Positions 18,440-28,417 of a stretch of DNA of 64,000 nucleotides are shown here, piece after piece. The stretch covers positions 100,610 through 164,609 of the forward strand of contig NPFB01000092.1 in the NCBI GenBank assembly GCA_014084085.1. Reading direction: 5' to 3'. Every line of letters starts with the position of its first letter. Within the stretch, counting starts at the first letter, position 1. Origin of the DNA: Hondaea fermentalgiana (Eukaryota; Sar; Bigyra; Thraustochytrida; Thraustochytriidae). The position numbers were made by a program, and so were the translations under genes. A model generated the notes under the pieces. It saw only the letters and a list, made by a program, of their open reading frames with translations, was not told the DNA's origin and ran no database searches.

Positions 18440-19294
18440 GGGCACACTCGATACAAATCGCGGGCGTGTCGTGCTTTACCGCGCCGGCCAGCGGATCGAG
18501 GTGCAGAACTACAATTACGCTGCCGTACATTTTTACAAGGGCACGATGGACGGACCCAAGGAGCAAGATGAAATTCACCCAACTTTGACCAAAGGTATGC
18601 AAGTGATGGGCCAAACGCATCGACGCTCGCGTCTTGGAGCAGCAGCAGATCTCATGATACTGGCCCGAGGCGGGAATGTCGAAGATCTCGCTGAACTCGC
18701 CCAAGAGGTTGATATTTGCAAAATAACTGATTCGGTACGTTCCCCCAACATGTTTTGTTCGCTTCTTTTTCGATGAGCTGTCCATGATGAGTACACTTTT
18801 GCGCTGACGCTTGCAAGATATCGTTCTAGCAAGGGTTTACATCTCTACATCTTGCCGCGATTGGGGATCATACCGAAACGATACGGCGTCTCATAAGTCT
18901 GGGTGCACATATCGAAGCGCGAACTCCAGAAGGCGAGACCCCGCTTCATGTGGCCGCCCAGCGAGGATGTAGCAACGCAGTCAAAACTCTCTTGGAACTC
19001 GGCGCCGACGCAAATGCCAGAGACGACGCGTTTAATGACACGCCCCTGCACAAAAGCACTTGGGGAGGACACAAAGCTTGCATCTTGCTACTTTTACAGG
19101 CCGGTGCAGACTCACGCGCACGCGACGAAGATGGCTGCCCGCCTTCAGAGCTTGCCAAAATAAACCACCAACCTGAAGCTCTTGCAATTTTCCAGACAGC
19201 AATGTCGTCGATGCGAGTCCGCTCACCAAATCAACGAGGGAACTCATTGCGCCGGCGAAATCCGATTGAGTTCATGCTTCACCCGCGGAAGTAG
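18440..19294 (+). CDS. Ankyrin-repeat protein, two exons visible, 5' end uncertain
   Basis: Two exons join in phase 0: 18440-18734 ends ...KITDS before GTACGT, and 18830-19294 begins QGFTSLHLAA after TTCTAG, removing a 95-base intron that contains an in-frame stop. The second exon holds three ankyrin repeats (GFTSLHLAAIGDH, GETPLHVAAQRGC and NDTPLHKSTWGGH each start one), followed by a basic tail. The first exon is not ankyrin and is not recognised; it enters after a TTGTTCAG acceptor at 18439 in phase 2, so at least one more upstream exon with the start codon must exist. Ankyrin repeats mediate protein binding; the partner is unknown. Confidence 0.75.
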
Positions 19295-19855
19295 CTGGCT
19301 CCTACGAGATATATTTTTCCGTGGCGACCTGAACTCGTATTTCTGATCGCAGGGTACGAGTGGTTGGTTTTATCTTTTTTTTTCCTTTGGGTGAAGTGGT
19401 TCTCATCTTTGTATGAGAAACACCATTGATCGACTTGCATCTTTTACTGTTTCTCAGCGAAAATGTGGTCAACGCATTTGCCGCAGCTTGCTACTTCATG
19501 CCGCATGCAAGTATTGAGCTTCCCGACACAAGCCAATCACAAGAACCGATAAGTTTTCGGGGAACGAAACTGGGCAACAGGATATGTCTCCCTTTGTAGG
19601 GGGCTACTACCTGACTGTTAATTGTGTCGTTCGTATTCTGATGAAACTCTCCCTCCTTTGTTTTTTTGTTTTTTCTGAGAATCGGTCCAAATCAAGTTCG
19701 TTGGGAGTTTTAAACTGACTTCTTTCACAACATTGCGACTACCCTGCTGATGGTCACGAATCAGACCAACAGCAAAGCAAACGGTGAGCTCTGTCCGCAC
19801 ACGAGTCTTGGTACGATGAATTCGAATGTTGGCTTTACTTACGCCAAGAGGTTTA
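19295..19855. other. convergent intergenic region
   Basis: Lies between the ankyrin gene and the two-TM gene, tail to tail. A/T-richer than the genes. A minus-strand frame across 19618-19929 could be an alternative 3' exon (a GTAAGT occurs near 19840) but I cannot support it. Confidence 0.5.
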
Positions 19856-20554
19856 CTACGACTCAACGTTTGCAAGGTTCGTCGAAAGGAATGACTCACG
19901 ATCATCGACGGAGAGAGAGACCCCTCCATCGCGAAGTGTGCTCAGCAAACGATGAGGATCTCTTGGGAGAAGCACCAACACGTCTGGCAGCAGCTGCCTG
20001 TTCAAATATTGTACTTCAACACACCGAGATGATACATCCAGTTTGGCATCAGTAATTTGCGACAGCCTGATTTGGAAAGTAGGAGTTTCGACTGCTGGGA
20101 TCTTATTGCCATTATCATCGTAATAATATCGTTGCATGTCTTGCGACAAATCTGACCACAGACGTACAACAAGCAAGACGCTCGCTGAGATACCGATAAA
20201 CTCCCCCTCCATTACTTTACGTTCGCAAATGGCACAGACGTTGAAGCAGGAACACAAAAGAATGCCGAATCCTAAGCATGAAAGAAAGATGCCCCCAAAC
20301 GGCTTTGCTGTATTGTGCAAGTAGGCATCGAGCAACAACTTAACGCCCGGGCCAGCAAAAATCGCCGACAGGGCAAGGGAGAGAATGAGACTAAGAAGTC
20401 TGAACGTCGTAGGGCGATGTGCCCTGAGATTGTCCTTGTATTTTTGCGGCACCTCATCAAGGGTCGAATGGTCCACCGACGGGAAGACTTGCTCGATTGC
20501 TACATTTGGAAAACATCTGCTGAGGACCTGTTCAGTCTCCCTTTCGCTGAGCAT
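19856..20554 (-). CDS. Two-TM protein with cytosolic PH-like domain, tandem paralogue A
   Basis: A 232-residue protein with two hydrophobic segments (about 50-73 and about 85-110). A C-terminal domain starts at GEFIGISASVLLVVRLW and continues through FQIRLSQITDAKLDV, CVEVQYLN and LLPRDPHRLLSTLRDGGV. The same order is found in the neighbour at 21126-21845 (GEFVGLSDTSLLVVRIW, IRFGQIANVNY, CVEVKFLN, ADPLQLVDALRAHGV). The two are tandem duplicates in the same orientation. The C-terminal part has the strand pattern of a PH-like fold, which is inference. The start was set by alignment with the paralogue: both have ...FPN.. then QVFP.VD soon after an ATG. Function unknown. Confidence 0.75.
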   Translation of the reverse strand: MLSERETEQVLSRCFPNVAIEQVFPSVDHSTLDEVPQKYKDNLRAHRPTTFRLLSLILSLALSAIFAGPGVKLLLDAYLHNTAKPFGGIFLSCLGFGILLCSCFNVCAICERKVMEGEFIGISASVLLVVRLWSDLSQDMQRYYYDDNGNKIPAVETPTFQIRLSQITDAKLDVSSRCVEVQYLNRQLLPDVLVLLPRDPHRLLSTLRDGGVSLSVDDRESFLSTNLANVES

Positions 20555-21125
20555 GCTCGCGAGCACGCGTGACGGGATTGCGTTTTTAATGCAAGCAGCA
20601 TTCAACTTTGCAGATACTTCATACGGGGCCGCTTGGCCTGTCGAAACAAAGCACTTTGTTTGCTTACAAGTCCGGCGCAACGAGGGAACAAAGGGAATGG
20701 GTTGCCGCAGTCGAGATGTGTCGCAGCCGCACGCAATCAGGAATCCGACAACATGTCGGATATTATTTGGAAGAGTGTTCGGCAGTCCAGGCCTTGGTGC
20801 GATGCTGAGAACGTAGATCTCAGGTATAGGCCTAGTTGCGCTTCAAATTGTTGCTATTTCTATGAAAGGGAAGAAGGTGCGCACACAAAATCTCGAACTT
20901 GGGATGGCGCGCACGGAATGCCGTAGACTTCGAGATCGTTTGGCGAGGCGCGTTGGAGCCGTGATTCAGTAATTTTGAGTAAACGCGGCGGCAGCAGCGT
21001 CTCAACGACGACATCAAGAAAAAGAAAGACACGTATACGTTTCTACAGAGGTAAGCATAAGCAGCATGAGGGAGTAAAAAAGAGTTCGAAAGCATGAATG
21101 ACGCAGAATCGGAGAAGCGAACGCC
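20555..21125. other. spacer between the tandem paralogues
   Basis: Carries the promoter of paralogue A and the 3' flank of paralogue B. No gene is seen on either strand. Confidence 0.55.
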
Positions 21126-21845
21126 CTAGACCTCGTCAGCGATAGGGACAGCCACGGGGACAAGCATGTCTTCTTCGTCTGTCTTGGTGCTGAGTCCACG
21201 TTCGTTAGAAGCGATCGGCACGCCATGTGCACGTAAGGCGTCCACAAGTTGAAGAGGATCGGCAGAAAGCAGAATAATACTATTGTGATGCATATCTCCG
21301 TTCAGGAACTTCACTTCGACGCATCCAGAGTCTGCGTAATAGTTGACATTTGCTATTTGACCAAATCTGATCTTCAGTGTCCTCACAGTCTTATCATCTG
21401 CCCAGATGCGCACAACAAGCAAGGAGGTATCAGAGAGACCAACAAACTCTCCTTTTAGGCTCTGATCCTGTAGGAAAGTAGATAAATAGATCAAGGCCAG
21501 ACAGAGCATGCTCAGCACGGACATGAGTATCCCAGGAATAAAAAGATCGATGAAGATCTCGCCTTCTGCAATTGTGAGACCTGAGTGGATCAAATATATA
21601 CCTAATCCGAAAATAAGAAGGAGATAGACGGCGCATTGTCCAAATTTATTGCGTTCATCATGCGCTCGATGCTCCTCCAGCAAATGTGCTTTGTACTTTT
21701 CGGGTACTTCTTCATCAGCAAGTTCGTTGATGTCAACAGTAGGGAAGACCTGCTTAATGTCCTCGTTAGGAAAGGACACAGTGAGCACCTGCCTCGGCTC
21801 GAGCCCCTCGTCCATGTTCTGCACGCTCACGACTCCCGCCTTCAT
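21126..21845 (-). CDS. Two-TM protein with cytosolic PH-like domain, tandem paralogue B
   Basis: A 239-residue protein, tandem paralogue of the gene at 19856-20554 and about as long. N terminus: VLTVSFPNEDIKQVFPTVDINELADEEVPEKYK, shown here as VLTVSFPN and QVFPTVD, which line up with VLSRCFPN and QVFPSVD in paralogue A. Two membrane segments lie at about 75-97 and about 105-130. The soluble domain (about 140-215) begins GEFVGLSDTSLLVVRIW. The acidic tail ends in DEEDMLVPVAVPIADEV, absent from paralogue A. ATGs at 21845 and 21815 are both possible. The family is not recognised; it may be lineage-specific. Confidence 0.78.
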   Translation of the reverse strand: MKAGVVSVQNMDEGLEPRQVLTVSFPNEDIKQVFPTVDINELADEEVPEKYKAHLLEEHRAHDERNKFGQCAVYLLLIFGLGIYLIHSGLTIAEGEIFIDLFIPGILMSVLSMLCLALIYLSTFLQDQSLKGEFVGLSDTSLLVVRIWADDKTVRTLKIRFGQIANVNYYADSGCVEVKFLNGDMHHNSIILLSADPLQLVDALRAHGVPIASNERGLSTKTDEEDMLVPVAVPIADEV

Positions 21846-22232
21846 CCTTCCTCTCGCCCCGGGCTCGCCAGCCCCCGCGTTCACGCGCTTGTCCGTGCCG
21901 GCCAGCTCGCTGATGCAGGTCTGCTGTACGAGGGAAGTGGGAACTAGTTTGCGGTCAGGATCGCGAGCACACCACGAGCACGCGCAGCACCACTTGCGTT
22001 CCTCAGAATGCGGGCCGCTGGTATTCGCGTTTTACCAGCCAGTGGACCGGACAGCCTGGCCCGTCTTGCACATGGTGAGACGAATTGTCGCATGGGGCCA
22101 GCTCGTCAGTTGGCAGTCGACTCGAAGCACAAGTAGCGGAACATTCTGTTTTTCAGCTATCATTTATTCTTGGGACAACCATCTTCATCATCGCCATCTA
22201 AAAAATAATACAAGAAGATGAATCTAGTATAA
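21846..22232. other. intergenic region
   Basis: Promoter side of paralogue B and 3' flank of the Hsp70-like gene. Nothing identifiable; the plus-strand frame across it is antisense to paralogue B. Confidence 0.55.
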
Positions 22233-23579
22233 TCACGAATGTGTGCAGCCCCAACTCTTTGCTGCGCCGATAGCGACCGCTTGATCAGGATCGACACCTT
22301 CATAGTGAAGAACTGCATTGGGAAGCAACGATGCTATTTGCTGCCGCAGGGCGGGAATGCGACTTGTGCCACCCACAAGAACGACGTCGAGACTGGCGTC
22401 CAATGACAGCCTCGCGTCATCCATGACACGCAAGATGGCAGTCTGTGCCCGCTCCAAATACTCGCGCGCAGCATGCTCAAACTCCTCGCGCGTTGCGCGT
22501 ATCCGATACTTGCACGGAACTGGAAGGGCTTCAACGCCCCCCTCGGGAGCGCCTGCGATGCAGACAGAGGTTTCCTCGTCGACACTGAGATCCCGTTTTG
22601 CGCGCTCCGCGGCAACAAGGAGGTGTTGCCATGCGTGTGGAGTTGTGCGAAGATATTCTACTGTGACTTGGTCCAGGATCTGACCAAGCAGAAATTCTGC
22701 GAGGGCCAGATCGAAGTCCTCGCCGCCCAGATGAAGGTCTCCGTCAGTAGACTCGATGTAAAAGTTGTCCGAGTAGGAGTTGAAGCGGAGTAGAGCAATA
22801 TCAAGGGTTCCGCCACCAATGTCAAAGACCATGACGCGCGTGGCGTTTTTCTCGCGTCCAAGTCCATAAGCCATGGCAGCGGCCACAGGTTCTTCGATTA
22901 CGCGCACCTGGCGAAAACCGGCCATGCGACACGCGCGCACAGTGGCAGCCTTTTGGTCAACATCAAAAGTTACGGGTACGGTAACCGTGAGAGCACGAAA
23001 GCGAAAGCCAAACGTGCGGCGCAGCCAATCCAGAGCCGACGAGGATTCAGAAGCTGCTTTGAGCTTCTTGAGCACAAGCGCGCCGACAAGCTCTGGCGAA
23101 ACGAGATCGTCGTTCGCGAGCCGAAATGATGCACGGCCGCGTGCGTCATGAGTGAGGGATGCAGGCAGGCCTTCGAGTCCGTGCGCGTGCGCGTCCTCGA
23201 GCTGCTGGCCAATGACTCGCTTTGACGCGTAAATGACTGTCCCAGTGTCTTGGGCCCGCTGGCGAACAGCGTTGGCACCCACGACGGGTTCGGCCTTTCC
23301 ACTGGCAGTCCTCTGTACCGTGTCGGCGGCTTCGCGTGAATCAGAGGATGGAAAGTAGACGACGGAAGGCGTAAGAAAGCTTCCATCAACTTTGACAACG
23401 CTCACATTTCCTTGCGCGCAGATGGCAGCAACGCTCTGGGTAGTCCCGAGGTCGATACCCAGCTGAATTTCGCTCGTGAATGTGGCGTGGAGCTCCCTGA
23501 TTTTCTCAAAGTCCTGACCGACCGCAAGCGCCACGCCGACAGTGGCAAAGACGCACAGAACTTTGGCAGCGGCACCCAT
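22233..23579 (-). CDS. HSPA13/STCH-like ER Hsp70 ATPase without substrate-binding domain
   Basis: A 448-residue protein: signal peptide (about 1-21), then the Hsp70 ATPase only. Phosphate-1 loop GIDLGTTQS (41-49), EEPVAAAMAYG, phosphate-2 loop FDIGGGTLD, and the adenosine motif VVLVGGTSRIPALRQQI near the end. Canonical Hsp70s are about 600-670 residues and continue into a peptide-binding domain; this one stops right after the ATPase, as HSPA13/STCH (471 residues in human) does. There is no C-terminal HDEL-type signal (it ends CTHS). HSPA13 is microsomal and affects translocation and proteostasis. The ATG at 23579 starts the hydrophobic signal; upstream open frame is GC-driven. Confidence 0.88.
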   Translation of the reverse strand: MGAAAKVLCVFATVGVALAVGQDFEKIRELHATFTSEIQLGIDLGTTQSVAAICAQGNVSVVKVDGSFLTPSVVYFPSSDSREAADTVQRTASGKAEPVVGANAVRQRAQDTGTVIYASKRVIGQQLEDAHAHGLEGLPASLTHDARGRASFRLANDDLVSPELVGALVLKKLKAASESSSALDWLRRTFGFRFRALTVTVPVTFDVDQKAATVRACRMAGFRQVRVIEEPVAAAMAYGLGREKNATRVMVFDIGGGTLDIALLRFNSYSDNFYIESTDGDLHLGGEDFDLALAEFLLGQILDQVTVEYLRTTPHAWQHLLVAAERAKRDLSVDEETSVCIAGAPEGGVEALPVPCKYRIRATREEFEHAAREYLERAQTAILRVMDDARLSLDASLDVVLVGGTSRIPALRQQIASLLPNAVLHYEGVDPDQAVAIGAAKSWGCTHS

Positions 23580-25166
23580 CGCTGTTCGGCTCTGGCCAAC
23601 GGGAAACCGGGCAAGCAAACAAGGGGAGCGAAGTGCACGCGTGTGGCCGCTGCCGTCCGCAGCCGCTTCTTGGCTGGCTGGCTGGCCCCCGTCGGGTCTG
23701 CCGCTCTGCACGAAGCGCAAGCGTTTCCTTGCTTTGGACCGTGCTTCTCGAGACCAAGCGGTCGCACCCTCGCTGTCCTGGCGTGTGTCTCGACCGGTGC
23801 CAAGCGCGTCCCGCGGCGCTTCCCGTGCCGTGCACAGCACGCTCGCGCGCGCTCGTCTGGCCGCCCGCCCTGGCGCTCTGCCTGCCTGCCTGCCTGCCTG
23901 CCTGGACGAGCGATTGGGACTGGCGAACGAACTCGGACTCCGGCTGCCTGGCCGTCGTCAGTCAGCGAGGGCACGTGCGGCCTGGCCCTCGAGGGGTCCT
24001 CGCGCACCCCCTCGTAGACTGCGCAACTCTCTTTTTACTTGTGTATTATTGTTTTGGTTATAAAACAGGTAGCAGTGGCTTAGGAGGAAAGGTCCACTTT
24101 TATGTGTGAAACGGTGTGCAAGCGCTATACTTGGATTATCGCCCCTCTCGAGGTCTTGAGAAGAAATGGGACTCTTCTACCAGTTGCTTCTGGGCGTGAG
24201 AGGCTCTGGGATCCAAATGGACGGCCGGGGAGGGCGGGCCCCGGACGTTGATGGATGGAATATTGGGCTAGGCGTACGTGACTGGAATATGTAAGCACTA
24301 ACAAAGTAAACTTGGGGAGGGCAGGTTGATCCACTTGCCCGGGCCGTCACGTCCATGACAAGGGATGGGGCTCGCGATAGCGACATAGCTCGCTTGCGAC
24401 GAGCGGGTAGCACGAAATGGATCGCAAGCGAGCGACTGAGCCAACGAGCGAGCTAATGAACGAGCTAGGCAACAGGCGTGCACGAAATGAGATGCCAGGT
24501 GTCTGCTTACTGTTAGTCTGGATGCCCCCGGACGCACCAACGTGTAAAGTAGGTTCGCAAATCATGCTAAGAAGCTCCTCTTCTTCTTCCTTCTTTCGAG
24601 GACTGCGGTGATTCGTCATCCTTTTGCTTTGCTGTATTGGGTATAGCTGTAGACAGACGTCGGTGCGGAAAATGGAGCATTTTCCGAGAAAGAGCTGAAC
24701 GTTTCCGATGATAGCCAACACCATCTGGAATTTTAAAAACAGTGATAAACTCCCTCTTTCTTCAGGATTTGAAGCGTTAAACTTATCAAATGCCAAACAG
24801 GTGGACGAAGAAGCATGAGACTTGCTGACAGTGAGTTAATTTGATTTTTAAAAAAAAATTAACAGGATGGTCGTCAAGGCTGTTTTGGAAGCCCGCCTCG
24901 AGTACCGAGTGCAACTTTTTGAAGAAAGAAAATTGGTGTTCTTTTTCGAATCCTAAACTCAAGAGATTAGAAGAAGGAGAGAAGAAGAAGATGATGAAGA
25001 ATGGCACGTGGAGCCTCGCGTGCCTCGCGTGCGCGCGCGCAGCATGAATGTTTCTGAAGCTCTGACGTCAAAGAGACATGTAGAGACCCATGTGCTGGCT
25101 TGTGGATGAGCTCGGCAGTTTGGTGAGTTGATTGATTGATATGCGAGGCCGCTTGCGCACGCGCTC
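23580..25166. other. 1.6-kb region without a supported gene
   Basis: GC-rich upstream flank of the Hsp70-like gene with a (TGCC)n tract (about 23879-23904), then lower-GC sequence from 24000. A perfect 9-bp inverted repeat with a 3-base loop is at 24666-24686. Open frames here are short and do not resemble proteins. Confidence 0.55.
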
Positions 25167-26027
25167 TTAGGCGTTCTTCGCCGCTGTGGAGCCATAGGCA
25201 AAGTCATCGGCCGCGCCGTATTGGCCAGAACCAGAGCCGTACGACCCATCGAGGTCCGTGTCCTCGTCGAGGCTTTTCGCAGCTGCGAAAAGCGAGGTCG
25301 TAGTACAAACAGTCAGGATAAAGACGGTCACAAAGCTCCAGAACGCCGGTCCCCAGTTCATGATACGATTCGGCTCGTTTTGCAGGAACAGACAGCCACT
25401 GTCACCGCATTCAGTGGTGCTTGCGATAAAAGGCAGCGAGACCGCGCCGCGACGCAGGTCGTTGTACCAGTCAAAAGTTGTCGCGACTGCAAAGGCTGCG
25501 CAGCTCGTGCACATGGCGATAAGAGAGCAAGCAGCCGCTGCAAAACCCGCGCGACTTCCGCCAGCCGAGGGCGACACACAGCTCAGAATCGTTCCAATAA
25601 AGAGAAAAACGGTCGTGGTGATGGCAAGGGCTCGGATCGTATTCACTTTGCCCGGACGCTGAAACGAACCTCCTTCACCGCCATCGCAAAAGCCATATTT
25701 TCCGAATTCGTCAAAGTATGGGGCTTCGCAGGCCGTGCCGTTAAAATCATCAAATTCGTTCCATTGCTTGGTCACAATGCATGTCGACCACCAGCCACAG
25801 CGGAATTGGTTGGAGGACGCGCTCACAACCTAGACACGAGACATTGTGCAGACACGTGAGTGAGTCAGTCAACACATCGTCCATTTCCCCCTAATTTCAT
25901 ATCCGCATTCACTTACTAAGGTTCCCGTCCCGACGGTACTGGTCGTGCCGTTCAGGTTCCAGCCATAGTTCCACACCCAGTACGGGCTCAGGGCCCCGAA
26001 CATTGCAAGCACAAAGGCCAGGCACAT
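25167..26027 (-). CDS. Claudin/PMP22-like four-TM protein, two exons
   Basis: Two exons: 25917-26027 and 25167-25829, split by an 87-base intron (GTAAGT...TCTAG, phase 0) that restores ...GTGTL/VVSASSNQF. The 257-residue product has four hydrophobic helices with a first extracellular loop between TM1 and TM2. The loop holds YWVWNYGW and then CGWWSTCIV, with further cysteines (GTAC, FC). This resembles the W-GLW-C-C signature of the claudin/PMP22 superfamily. The tail is Gly/Ser/Asp-rich. The frame continues to a GTG at 26078 just after a stop, so I take the first ATG (26027), which trims into TM1; a non-AUG start or an extra 5' exon is possible. Likely a plasma-membrane organiser; inferred. 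Confidence 0.72.
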
Positions 26028-26930
26028 GCTGCGTAGGGCCAAGGCGAAGCGCAGAAACGTCGAGTTAGGTCCCGCCACGAGTCACGTGCAGCACGCATCA
26101 TCATCATCTCTTCGTTAGTCGTCCGTCCGAGGCGCGTCCGGTCGGTGCGCGGGCGCGCGCACGCACGCGAGCTCCGACGCGGTAGGGAGCCCGAGCTGCA
26201 CGTCGGCCTTCCCTCCTCCTCCCTTATCCCTTCGCCGGCGTGGGCCCCGCTCGCCCTGAACTCGCGCGCCGCAAGACGTACCAGCTGCCGCCGCCGCGGG
26301 CGCTGTTGTTGGCCACATTACGGTTCATCGCGGCCGATCCGGCTCAGGCCAGCGCCACGCGTGGCAGCTCCCCCCGAAGACGACGGGCGCGCGCTTGCTT
26401 CGCCTCGCTCGTCCCGCCCTTCTCGCCCGTCTCGCCTGCCCGCCGTTGCGTTGCGTTTTTGCGTCCTCTTGGCGGTCGGTCCTTCGGATTGGTCTTGCCT
26501 TCATTCAACCCGCCAACTTGCTTGCCTTGCCTTGCTTTCGCTATACACGGAAAATCCTGAGAAGTGAACTTGGAGAAAGAGAGAGAAAAGCCAAGATAGC
26601 CACCAAGAAAACAACAGCCACACCATCTGCCGCGCGAAGAACAAGAAGAGGACGAGCGAGATGGCAAGAAGGAGAGGATATCAGCAGGCTATAGCCTGCA
26701 GCAGCAGCTAGCGACGGCTGCAGATGCTTCATGAGAGATAATCCGCCACGAACGGGCCGAGGCCAGCAATCTGGGTTCGAAGAGTGCATAGTTCTACTAC
26801 GCAGACACATGCAAGGGAACGAAAAGATCGCGTTCCGGGTCTTGTGCGAATCTGTTGACGCACCACCTGTTAGGGCATCGGCTCTCATGTTCGCAGACCC
26901 CGCGGCGTGCACGCGCTGCAGCTGCCAGGC

Positions 26931-26998
26931 TGCTGCTGCTGCTGCTGCAGCTGCAATCAATGTTTGCAGCAGCAGCTGCTGCAGCTGCTGCTGTCAAC
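26931..26998. repeat. CTG/CAG triplet cluster
   Basis: Two CTG/GCA-type runs around ATCAATGTT form an imperfect inverted repeat, since CTG and CAG are complementary. No coding context. Confidence 0.8.
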
Positions 26999-27602
26999 AT
27001 TGGTCGCTGCTGCGGCTGCATTGCACGAAGCGGACGGAACAACGCAGTGCAGGGGGGTCGCTGTGTCTGTGAATGGACAACGCGACCAGCAGCATCGAAG
27101 TGAGTGCGGGAGAGGGGAGGACTCTTTCGTGTGCATTGCACGCTGAGCAGGCCCAGCTAAAGCAGAAAAAGCAGCACAGGACAGCGCGACAGAGGCGACA
27201 CACAAACGGACAACGCGCCGGCCAGCCGTGCTGGTGGGCGAAAGTCTTGTTGGTATGTACGTTCAGTACGATCTTCGGAGCAGTCGTGCTCTCGAGAAAG
27301 AGACTGCATCTAGAAACTCTTTATTACGCTGGCCGCAGTCGCAGTCTTCGGTCTTCGACTCAACATTGACTTCCAATCATAGCCCCCTTCTAGGGCCAGC
27401 AGGAGCACCAGCAGCAGCAGCAGCAGCTGCTGCAGGTCGCGCTGAGCGAGGTAAACGGCACGCGGCGGCGGTAGCAGCAGCGAGTGGTGGAAAGTCTTTT
27501 ACGTCCTCGTGTGGACACCTCGCCGCGTGTGCAAGCTCCTACTTTCTGTTTTAGTAGTGTTTAGCCAAAAGCTTGGCACGGGACAAGGAGGACCCAGAAG
27601 AA

Positions 27603-27677
27603 AGCCAAGCCAAGCCAAGCCAAGCCAAGCCAGCCAAGCCAAGCCAAGTCAAGCCAAACCAAGCCAAGGTCAAGCCA
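27603..27677. repeat. CCAAG pentamer array
   Basis: About a dozen CCAAG units with occasional substitutions (CCAGG, TCAAG). The same pentamer recurs at 55603-55643 and 56627-56699. Confidence 0.85.
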
Positions 27678-28417
27678 GGCAGGCCGAGTTGCAGTTCAAG
27701 TCGCCAAGGTCAAGCCAGCGATGTCGTGTCGCTTGCTTCTATTTGGCGCGCACACACCTCGGCGCGCGCGCCGCACCGCCTCCGCGGCCGCTGCGGGCGG
27801 TGCACACACACCACGCGCTCCTATGTCTCAACATGATGAAACTTTTACTCCCTCCCCGACGGCAGTCTGTCGCGGCATGAGGAGGAAGACGCTGCAGCTC
27901 CCGCCCGCCGCCGGCCAGGCGCATCGCCGCTGCCGCCTCTGCCCTTCGCCATGGTTGCGCAAGCGGCAGCGGCCTGCGGCTTGCTTGCCCCTTCCCCTTC
28001 TAGGCCTTGCTTGCACAACTTGACTTGATTGTGAGGCCGCGACCCATTTATGGCCTTTTTATGATGTGTGTAGGCAATACTCTACTGCAGCAACAACTTT
28101 ACCGTACACCCGGGCGAGCGAGCGCGCGAGCGAGCTAGCGCGCTCCATGGCACGCCACCAAAACCGGAACTGCGGCAGGCAGGGCCGCTCCAGTGCCAGC
28201 CCAGCCCGCACGCGCGGACGCACGCAAGCAGGCACGCACGCACGCAAGCAAGCAAGCAAGCAAGCCGCTGGAGCTTCGGCTCGAGCCGGAGGCGTCTGCG
28301 ACCGAGCAAGCTTGCGCTGTCGGGACCTTCTTCGGCGCGGACTTCGAGGAAAGAGAGTGAAAGAGAGGCCTTCTCGCAGTCCCGTAGCAGGAGGGAGAGA
28401 AGTTAGGGATTAAGAGA

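Larger units (their letters stand above)
26028..28417. other. 2.4-kb region without a supported gene, CAG- and CCAAG-repeat rich
   Basis: Divergent promoter region between the claudin-like and prominin-like genes. Contains CTG/CAG triplet clusters (26931-26998 and 27402-27434), a CCAAG pentamer array (27603-27677) and AAGC/ACGC tetramers (28224-28265). All open frames are repeat translations. The size leaves room for an untranslated exon or a non-coding RNA, which I cannot show. Confidence 0.55.

Noticed and set aside
23402..24109. Frames of 150-200 codons upstream of the Hsp70-like gene
   Set aside because: Compositional; overlap on both strands and include the TGCC repeat.
26797..27146. 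Cys-, Ala- or Ser-rich frames in the CAG/CTG cluster
   Set aside because: Pure triplet-repeat translations in all frames.
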